This document shows, piece after piece, positions 58,209 through 64,000 of a stretch of DNA of 64,000 nt. The stretch lies in assembly GCF_020982545.1 (NCBI RefSeq), contig NZ_JAJKLK010000010.1:62001-126000 (forward strand), given 5' to 3'. Below the pieces are notes generated by a model. The model ran no database searches and was not told where the DNA came from. It saw nothing but the letters and a program-made list of their open reading frames with translations. Numbering within the stretch: the first letter of the stretch is position 1; each line of letters opens with the position of its first letter. The stretch is from Streptomyces sp. MNU76 (GTDB lineage: Bacteria; Actinomycetota; Actinomycetes; Streptomycetales; Streptomycetaceae). A program made the translations under genes and the position numbers.

Positions 58209-60531
58209 CTACTTCCGCATCACCGCGGGCTCACGGCGGCGCAGCAGCCGGGCGACGGCCCAGCCGCAGAGCAGCGAGAGGACGACGAGCATCCCGAGGT
58301 CGAGCAGCCAGACGCCCGCCGAGTGCGCGAACAGCGGGTCAGAGGTGTCGGGGACGATCCGTTCCAGGTCGATCGTGCCGGCCATCGCGGCGAAAGCCCA
58401 CCGCGACGGCACCAGCCACGCCAGCTGTTCGAGGACGATCGTGCCCCGCACGTCCAGCAGGGCGCCGCAGAACACGACCTGGACGATCGCGAGGAGCACC
58501 AGCAGCGGCATGGTGACCTCCTCCTTGCGGACCAGCGCGGAGACGACCAGGCCGAGCATCATCGCGGTGAACGCGAGCAGTGCCACGGCGATCGTGATCT
58601 CGACCAGGGGTGGCAGCAGCACCCCTTCGCCGCCGGGGGCGTTGAGGTCGACGCCGAGCAGCGCGACCAGGGTGAGGACGACGGCCTGGAGGACGGTGAC
58701 CGTGCCGAGGACGACGACCTTGGACATCAGGTACGCGGATCTGGACAGGCCCACGGCTCTCTCGCGCCGGTAGATGACCCGCTCCTTGACCAGTTCGCGC
58801 ACGGCGTTCGCGGCGCCCGTCAGGACGCCGCCCACGCAGAGGATGAGCAGGGCGTTCATGGCGGTCTCACGGTCCAGGGTGCCGCCCGCGAGTGCCCTGG
58901 CCATCGCCCCCATCACGAACGGCAGCGCGATCATGATGGCGAGGAAGGTGCGGTCGGCGCTGAGCGCGGCCGTGTACCGGCGGACCAGTGTTCCCAGTTG
59001 GGCGCCCCAGCTCTGCGGCTTGGGCGGCGGCGCCACGGCGACCGGTTCCGATTCGGCCTGGTAGGGCCGGTCCATGGCGGCGGTGACGTACCGGCTCCGG
59101 AAGGGCGAGTCGCGGTACTCCCCCGCCCAGTCCCGCTCCCGGTCCCGTTCGAAGGCCTCGAACGCCTCCGGCCACTGCTGGAAGCCGAAGAAGGCGAGGG
59201 TGTCCTCCGGCGGGCCGTAGTAGGCGACCTTGCCGCCGGGCGCGAGGACGAGGAGGCGGTCGCAGACGTCGAGGCTGAGGACGCTGTGGGTGACGACGAT
59301 GACGGTGCGGCCGTCGTCGGCGAGGCCGCGCAGCATGTGCATCACCGAGCGGTCCATGCCGGGGTCGAGCCCGGAGGTCGGTTCGTCCAGGAAGAGCAGG
59401 GAGGGTTTGGTCAGGAGTTCCAGGGCGACGCTGACCCGTTTGCGCTGGCCGCCGGAGAGGCTGTGGATGGGCTGGCCGGCGCGCTGTTCCAGGCCGAGTT
59501 CGCGGATCACCTCGTCGGCCCGCGCCTGTCGCTCGGCCTTCGCGGTGTCCTGGGGGAAGCGGAGTTGGGCGGCGTAGGAGAGGGCTCTGCGGACGGTCAG
59601 CTGGGCGTGCAGGATGTCGTCCTGCGGGACCAGGCCGATGCGCTGGCGCAGCTCCGCGTAGTCGCGGTACAGGTCGCGGCCGTCGTAGAGGACGGTGCCG
59701 GTGTCGGCGGGGCGCTGGCCGGTGAGGGCGTTCAGGAGGGTGGACTTGCCGGCGCCGCTCGGGCCGACGACGGCGAGGAGGCATTTCTCGCCGACCGGAA
59801 ACGACACTGCGTCGAGCAACGTCTTCCGGCCGCGGTCGACGGCGACCGTGAGCTCCTGGACGTCGAGGGAGACCTCACCGGTGTCGACGTACTCCTGGAG
59901 TGTGTCGCCGACCAGGCAGAACGCGGAGTGACCGATGCCGACGATGTCACCGGGAGTGACCGGCGCCCGGTCGACGGGGGTGCCGTTGAGGTAGGTGCCG
60001 TTGTGGCTGCCGAGGTCGACGATCTCGTACGTGCCCTCCGGCCGCGCCCGCAGCTCGGCGTGCCGGCGGGAGACGACGAGGTCGTCGATGACCAGGTCGT
60101 TGTCGGCTGCGCGGCCGATGCGGACGGTCCGCTCGGCAGCGGGTGGACGCTGGTGGGCTGTCGGAAGGTGCCGGTGGTGGCGGGGCGGTGGATGCCGGAG
60201 GGGCGTTCGGGGGCGAGGCCGGTGAGCACCGCGCGGGGCCGTCGGGCAGGCTCCCGAAGTGGATGACCGTGCCGGGGCCGACGTCCCACTCGTGGATCCG
60301 GTGGCCGTCGGCGTACGTGCCGTTGGTGCTGTTCTCGTCCTCGATGGTCCAGTGGCCGGCCTCGGCCCGCAGCACCGCGTGGTGCCACGAGACCCGGTCG
60401 TCGTCGAGGACGACGTCGCTGAGCGGGTCGCGCCCCACGTGGTAGTAGTGGGACGGGGCCAGCACGGTCGAGCCCGACTCGGTCTCCAGCACGAGTGCGG
60501 GCGCAGTCGAGGGGATCGACCGCTCTGCCAT
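58209..60531 (-). pseudogene. FHA-FHA-ABC transporter (ATPase fused to ABC-2 membrane domain), two apparent frameshifts
   Basis: Read as one gene of about 775 residues it encodes FHA1 (HYYHVGRDPLSDVVLDDDR, WTIEDENSTNGTYADG), a linker, FHA2 (RTVRIGRAADNDLVI, VDLGSHNGTYLNGT), an ATPase (Walker A VVGPSGAGKSTLLNAL, signature SLSGGQRKRVSVAL, Walker B LLFLDEPTSGLD) and an ABC-2 domain with about six helices. This is the Rv1747 architecture. In the given sequence the frame breaks near 60235-60238 and again near 60141-60143, each repaired by one extra base in a C/G run. The intact ATPase and membrane part is 58209-59819. The likely start is the ATG at 60531 with TAGAAT 7 bases upstream. Confidence 0.8.
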
Positions 60532-60538
60532 GTCGAAA

Positions 60539-60544
60539 ATTCTA
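60539..60544 (-). promoter_or_regulatory. -10 hexamer TAGAAT of the FHA-ABC gene, likely leaderless
   Basis: On the reverse strand TAGAAT is followed by TTTCGAC and the ATG at 60531. No ribosome site is present between them. Confidence 0.5.
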
Positions 60545-60611
60545 CCGATGGGTCCCCATATGCGCGCTCGGCGAGGTGCGGCGCGGATCCGGGACCGGTT
60601 CGAGCCCGGCG

Positions 60612-61022
60612 TCAGGCGGCGGGTGCGGCGATGCGCTGGGCGATGCGCTGCATGCGGACGGCGTCGACGGACTCCGCGAGCAGTTCGTACTCCGTGGTGT
60701 CGTCATTGGTGGCGATCCGGACCAGGTTCCCGGCGGCCAACTCCTCGGCGACGAGATCCTGTTGTACGTCGTCGGCGGACCAGGCGCGCAGCTGGCTGGG
60801 TACGTCGGGTACGGTGTCGGCGACCGGGACGACCGCGCGGGGAGGGAAGTTCGGGTTCTCGGGACGTGGGTCGAGGCGTTCGGCGATCCATAACGCACGG
60901 TCGCGCATCCACCACAGGGCGAGCGCCAGGGTGGGGGCGCGGTAGGTACCGAGGGGCACGCCGACGCGCTGACCGCCGCACCAGCCGTACGCGGTGACAT
61001 GGCACAGGAATTCGTCGTGCAC
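60612..61022 (-). CDS. hypothetical protein
   Basis: A 136-residue protein starting (GTG) MHDEFLCHVTAYGWCGGQRV, with RAPTLALALWWMRDRALWIAE and LVAEELAAGNLVRIATNDDT. No signal peptide or clear membrane helix. I do not recognise the family. The start is supported by GGGGGAG about 8 bases upstream; the frame is open further up. A 19-base palindrome lies about 105 bases upstream. Confidence 0.6.
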   Translation of the reverse strand: MHDEFLCHVTAYGWCGGQRVGVPLGTYRAPTLALALWWMRDRALWIAERLDPRPENPNFPPRAVVPVADTVPDVPSQLRAWSADDVQQDLVAEELAAGNLVRIATNDDTTEYELLAESVDAVRMQRIAQRIAAPAA

Positions 61023-61440
61023 GCTTCGCTCCCCCGATCGCACCGCCGGACCCGCCCGGCCCCACTCGCCGCGCGGGCTTGCTCTCGCCTCGCAGACTTG
61101 CTGGTCGTGCGTTTCCGGCGACGAGAACGTCACGCACAGTGACGTGAAGAGCGCGCGGCAGTGCGCGTTCGTTCATGACTCAATCGCCCTGTCAGTCGAG
61201 TATCGCCACTCCTGACCCTCTGTCACCATGCCAATTCAGCCAGTCTCCTGGCATATGCGAGGGCGCGATTGGCCGAAACGCTGCGAAGGGGCCTCCGACC
61301 GGGGGCTTCGGCTTTCCTCCATACGTATGCCGACGGCAAGGCGTTCACCGAATACGGCGGCGATGTCCCCGGTGCGATGAGTTCCTCCGCTCCGGCGGGT
61401 CTCCCGTTCGTGGCGCACCACCGGAAGCGGAGGAGACATC
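61023..61440. other. 418-base gap between two divergent small genes
   Basis: The gap holds a strong inverted repeat (61127-61145) and must hold the promoters of the genes at 60612-61022 and 61441-61719. Short open frames here lack codon bias and ribosome sites, so I call no gene. Confidence 0.4.
61127..61145. promoter_or_regulatory. 19-base palindrome, operator candidate
   Basis: ACGTCAC-GCACA-GTGACGT has perfect 7-base arms around a 5-base spacer, the size expected for a dimeric repressor site. It lies in a divergent intergenic region. The regulator is unknown. Confidence 0.45.
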
Positions 61441-61719
61441 ATGAGTACGCTCGACGAGCACTTCACGGCGGAGCTGCGGAAGAGCCCGGCCAAGGGCGGC
61501 TGGACCTACCTGGTGTGGCCCGGGTCCGCCGAATTCTTCGGCACCCGCGGCCTGGTCAAGGTCCGCGGCACGATCGACGGCCACCCCTTCCGCGGCTCCT
61601 TCATGGCCCTGGGCGACGGTACGCACAAGCTGCCTGTCAGGGCCGAGCTGCGCGGGGCGATCGGGAAGGAGGCGGGGCAGTCGGTGACCGTCCGCCTGGA
61701 GGAGCGGATCGAAAGCTAG
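61441..61719 (+). CDS. DUF1905 family protein
   Basis: A 92-residue protein with the DUF1905 beta-barrel pattern: FTAELRKSPAKGGWTYLVWP, VKVRGTIDGHPFRGSFMALG, HKLPVRAELRGAIGKEAGQS and VTVRLEER. In other bacteria this domain is often joined to a YdeI/OmpD-like part, absent here. GGAGGAG precedes the ATG at 61441. Function is unknown. Confidence 0.85.
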   Translation: MSTLDEHFTAELRKSPAKGGWTYLVWPGSAEFFGTRGLVKVRGTIDGHPFRGSFMALGDGTHKLPVRAELRGAIGKEAGQSVTVRLEERIES

Positions 61720-61776
61720 TCGGCCCCGGGGCCGGTCCGGGGTGTACGGACCGGCCGAGGTGTTCGGGGGCGGAGG

Positions 61777-62775
61777 CTAGCCCTTGCCCTCGATGATGGC
61801 GTCGATGCGGGCCAGCTCCTCCGGGTCGAAGTCGAGCTGGGCGATGGCGCCGACGCTGTCCTCGATCTGGCGGGCGCTGCTCGCGCCGACGAGTGCCGAG
61901 GTGACCCGGCCGCCGCGCAGCGTCCAGGCCAGGGCGAGCTGCGCGAGGGTCTGGCCACGGGACTTGGCGAGCTCGTCCAGCGCGCGCAGCCTGCCCACCA
62001 GGTCCTCGGTGACGGCCTCCGAGTTCAGGAACGGGCTGCCGCTCGCCGCGCGGGAGCCCTCCGGGATGCCGTCGAGGTAGCGGGAGGTCAGCAGGCCCTG
62101 CTCCAGCGGGGAGAAGACGATGGAACCGACCTGCAGCTCGTCGAGGGCGTCGAGCAGGCCCTCGCTCTCGGGGCGCCGGTCGAGCATGGAGTAGCGCGGC
62201 TGGTGGATGAGGAGGGGGGTGCCCAGCTCGCCCAGGATCCGGGCGGCCTCACGGGTCTGCTCGGCCGAGTAGTTGGAGACACCCACGTACAGCGCCTTGC
62301 CCTGCTGGACCGCCGAGTGCAGCGCGCCCATCGTCTCCTCCAGCGGAGTCTCCGGGTCGGGGCGGTGCGAGTAGAAGATGTCGACGTAGTCCAGGCCCAT
62401 CCGCTTCAGGCTCTGGTCGAGCGAGGAGAGCACGTACTTGCGCGAGCCCCACTCGCCGTACGGACCGGGCCACATCAGATAGCCGGCCTTGGTGGAGATG
62501 ACCAGCTCGTCGCGGTACGGGGCGAGGTCGGTCCTGAGGGCCTCGCCGAGGGCGGACTCGGCGGAGCCGGGCGGCGGGCCGTAGTTGTTGGCCAGGTCGA
62601 AGTGGGTGACGCCCAGGTCGAAGGCGCGGCGCAGGATCGCGCGCTGCGTCTCGACGGAGCGGTCGGGGCCGAAGTTGTGCCACAGGCCGAGCGAGAGTGC
62701 GGGCAGTTTCAGGCCGCTGCGTCCGGTGCGCCGGTAGGGCATGTCCGCGTAGCGGTCGGGGTGTGCGGTGTACAA
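61777..62775 (-). CDS. mgrA: aldo/keto reductase, YghZ-like (L-glyceraldehyde 3-phosphate reductase)
   Basis: A 332-residue NADPH-dependent reductase very like E. coli YghZ: RYADMPYRRTGRSGLKLPAL, SLGLWHNFG, HFDLANNYGPPPGSAE (catalytic Asp and Tyr), VISTKAGYLMWPGPYG (Lys) and IFYSHRPDPETPLEET (His). It should detoxify L-glyceraldehyde 3-phosphate and methylglyoxal. The best start is a TTG at 62775 (CTGGAG upstream), giving MYTAHPDRYADMPYRR like the E. coli N-terminus; the open frame extends upstream. The C-terminal tail is shorter than in E. coli. It diverges from a LysR gene that may control it. Confidence 0.88.
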   Translation of the reverse strand: MYTAHPDRYADMPYRRTGRSGLKLPALSLGLWHNFGPDRSVETQRAILRRAFDLGVTHFDLANNYGPPPGSAESALGEALRTDLAPYRDELVISTKAGYLMWPGPYGEWGSRKYVLSSLDQSLKRMGLDYVDIFYSHRPDPETPLEETMGALHSAVQQGKALYVGVSNYSAEQTREAARILGELGTPLLIHQPRYSMLDRRPESEGLLDALDELQVGSIVFSPLEQGLLTSRYLDGIPEGSRAASGSPFLNSEAVTEDLVGRLRALDELAKSRGQTLAQLALAWTLRGGRVTSALVGASSARQIEDSVGAIAQLDFDPEELARIDAIIEGKG

Positions 62776-62866
62776 CGCGACTCCAGAGAGGTGGGCACGA
62801 GGGGACCGGAGTCCCTGAGGACCGGTGCCCACTCTGTCGCGACCTGGAGGCATTGGTCCAACAGAA

Positions 62867-62882
62867 GAATCCGATGGGATTC
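62867..62882. promoter_or_regulatory. inverted repeat, candidate LysR operator
   Basis: GAATCC-GATG-GGATTC has perfect 6-base arms and lies 21 bases before the LysR start, in the divergent gap. A second small palindrome TTGGTCCAA is at 62853-62861. Confidence 0.4.
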
Positions 62883-62902
62883 AGCGCCTACGCTTCTCAG
62901 TC

Positions 62903-63808
62903 ATGGAACTCCGTCATCTCCAGCACTTCGTCGCGGTCGCCGAGGAGGAGCACTTCACCCGGGCCGCCGAACGGCTGCTGGTCTCCCAGTCGGGTCTGTC
63001 GGCCTCCGTCCGGGCCCTGGAGCGCGAGCTGCAGACGCCGCTGTTCGTGCGGACGACCCGCCGGGTGATGCTCACACCCGCCGGGCGGGCGCTGCTGGGC
63101 GAGGCGGAGCGGATCCTCGCGCAGGTGCGGTCGGCGCGGGAGGCGGTGGCCGCCGTGCAGGGCGTGCTGCGGGGCATGCTGGCGGTGGGGTCCGAGCAGT
63201 GTGTGGCCGGGCTGAACGTGGCGGGGCTGCTGGCCTCGTTCCGGCGCCGCCATCCGGATGTGGAGATCTGTCTGCGCCAGGCGGGCTCGGGCGCGCTGGC
63301 CGAGGAGGTCGCGAGCGGCCGCCTCGATCTGGCGTTCGCCGTGCGGGCGGCGCAGAGGGACACCGACCAGCTGCGGGTCGTCCCCCTGTCCGGCGAGCCG
63401 ATGACCGTCCTGTGCCACCCGAGCCATCCCCTCGCCACCGCCGGCGCCGCGGTGGCGCCGGAGGAACTAGGTGGCGAGGTCTTCGTCGACTTCCACCCGG
63501 ACTGGGGCCCGCGTCGGACCACCGACGCGGTGTTCGCCGCCGCCGGGGTCCGCCGCACGGTCGCCCTGGAGGTCAACGACGTGCACAGCCTGCTGGAGCT
63601 CGTCGAGGAGAACCTCTGTGTCGCCGTCGTCCCGCGCCATTTCCGGCACAAGCGCGACTCGCTCGTCGCGCTCGCCGTCAAGGGCACCGGCGAGACCGTG
63701 TACGAGACGGTCGCACTGCTGCCGCCGCCGCAGGCCATGAGCCCCGCGGCGCGCGCCCTGATGGAACTCCTCGACACCCCGGCGGGGTGTCCCGAGGTCA
63801 GCCGGTGA
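62903..63808 (+). CDS. LysR family transcriptional regulator
   Basis: A 301-residue regulator: winged helix-turn-helix at the N-terminus (MELRHLQHFVAVAEEEHFTR, LLVSQSGLSASVRALERELQ, PLFVRTTRRVMLTPAG) and a periplasmic-binding-like effector domain from about residue 90 (LRGMLAVGSEQCVAGLNVAG, RLDLAFAV). It diverges from the aldo/keto reductase gene, the classic layout for control of that gene and of itself. The effector is unknown. TACGCT 8 bases before the ATG suggests a leaderless transcript. Confidence 0.9.
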   Translation: MELRHLQHFVAVAEEEHFTRAAERLLVSQSGLSASVRALERELQTPLFVRTTRRVMLTPAGRALLGEAERILAQVRSAREAVAAVQGVLRGMLAVGSEQCVAGLNVAGLLASFRRRHPDVEICLRQAGSGALAEEVASGRLDLAFAVRAAQRDTDQLRVVPLSGEPMTVLCHPSHPLATAGAAVAPEELGGEVFVDFHPDWGPRRTTDAVFAAAGVRRTVALEVNDVHSLLELVEENLCVAVVPRHFRHKRDSLVALAVKGTGETVYETVALLPPPQAMSPAARALMELLDTPAGCPEVSR

Positions 63809-63992
63809 AGGGGGTCCACCGGCGGTTCAGGGTGTCGTACTCGTAGCGCGGCAGTCCCTCGATCCCGGTCGTGCGGAACGGACGGCCTTCGTCGTCGATC
63901 CGGACCGTGCCGGTTCGGCCCTCGGAGGACCACTCCAGCTCCAGGTACCAGCTGCAGTCACAGGTCACGGTCTTGGCGGAGACCTTCAACAT
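63798..63992 (-). CDS. small hypothetical protein (may extend past the window)
   Basis: 64 residues from the ATG at 63992: MLKVSAKTVTCDCSWYLELE, then TGTVRIDDEGRPFRTTGIEG and LPRYEYDTLNRRWTPFTG. It is compact, with a CDC motif and high aromatic content, and looks like a conserved Streptomyces small protein; I do not know its function. GGAG touches the ATG, so the true start may lie beyond the window edge. It overlaps the LysR gene end by 11 bases. Confidence 0.5.
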   Translation of the reverse strand: MLKVSAKTVTCDCSWYLELEWSSEGRTGTVRIDDEGRPFRTTGIEGLPRYEYDTLNRRWTPFTG

Positions 63993-64000
63993 CTCCGGGT

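Noticed and set aside
61175..61444. An 89-codon frame upstream of the DUF1905 gene
   Set aside because: No ribosome site, weak codon bias, no recognisable domain, and it overlaps the ribosome site of the well-supported gene at 61441.

Overview
The window is very GC-rich actinobacterial DNA, almost certainly from a Streptomyces chromosome. The signs are G/C at third codon positions, many GTG starts, TAGNNT -10 hexamers directly in front of start codons, iron boxes of the DmdR/IdeR type, and marker genes typical of the genus: the melC1-melC2 tyrosinase operon, clpP3-clpP4 with a PopR-like regulator, and a streptophobe-like membrane protein. I saw no tRNA, rRNA, transposase or integrase gene.

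Layout. 1-9.4 kb holds single housekeeping or accessory genes: a cut-off NUDIX hydrolase, AIM24, AlkB-like dioxygenase, FAD hydroxylase, melC1-melC2, SRPBCC, RNase HI, VOC, DUF6153-like, DUF3105 and SGNH proteins. 9.4-19.4 kb holds a PhnB-like VOC protein, clpP3-clpP4/popR, a DinB protein, a frame-disrupted proline-rich membrane protein, a streptophobe-like protein, an MFS exporter translationally coupled to a Cds1-like PLP enzyme, and two small His-rich secreted proteins. 19.5-49.6 kb is a complete hydroxamate siderophore locus. 49.8-52.4 kb has a YtcJ-like amidohydrolase and an unknown protein. 52.5-56 kb is a scar region: a histidine-kinase remnant, a PAS/GAF/SpoIIE phosphatase, a PTS IIC remnant and a decayed type I-E CRISPR array. 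56-60.5 kb has an RpiB-like protein and a Ser/Thr kinase, SH3-like protein and FHA-ABC transporter group. 60.6-64 kb has small unknown genes, an aldo/keto reductase and a LysR regulator.

Siderophore locus. An ornithine N5-monooxygenase and a formyltransferase diverge from one iron box. A FecCD-type importer (two permeases and an ATPase) diverges from the NRPS between two further iron boxes. The NRPS encodes five modules with methyltransferase domains inside A1 and A3, and it is followed by an MbtH-like protein. A fourth iron box precedes an operon of two ABC half-transporters and a siderophore-binding lipoprotein. Specificity residues suggest X(N-Me)-Ser-(N-Me)hydroxyornithine-Ser-hydroxyornithine, a tris-hydroxamate of the scabichelin/turgichelin type. 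The NRPS frame is cut by one in-frame TGA inside the fourth adenylation domain, exactly where a Trp is expected, and it ends in an epimerase domain without a thioesterase.

Caution. At least three genes outside this locus (near 13.7-13.9, 57.7 and 60.1-60.2 kb) show apparent single-base losses in G/C runs. Some broken frames here may therefore be assembly errors rather than real mutations.
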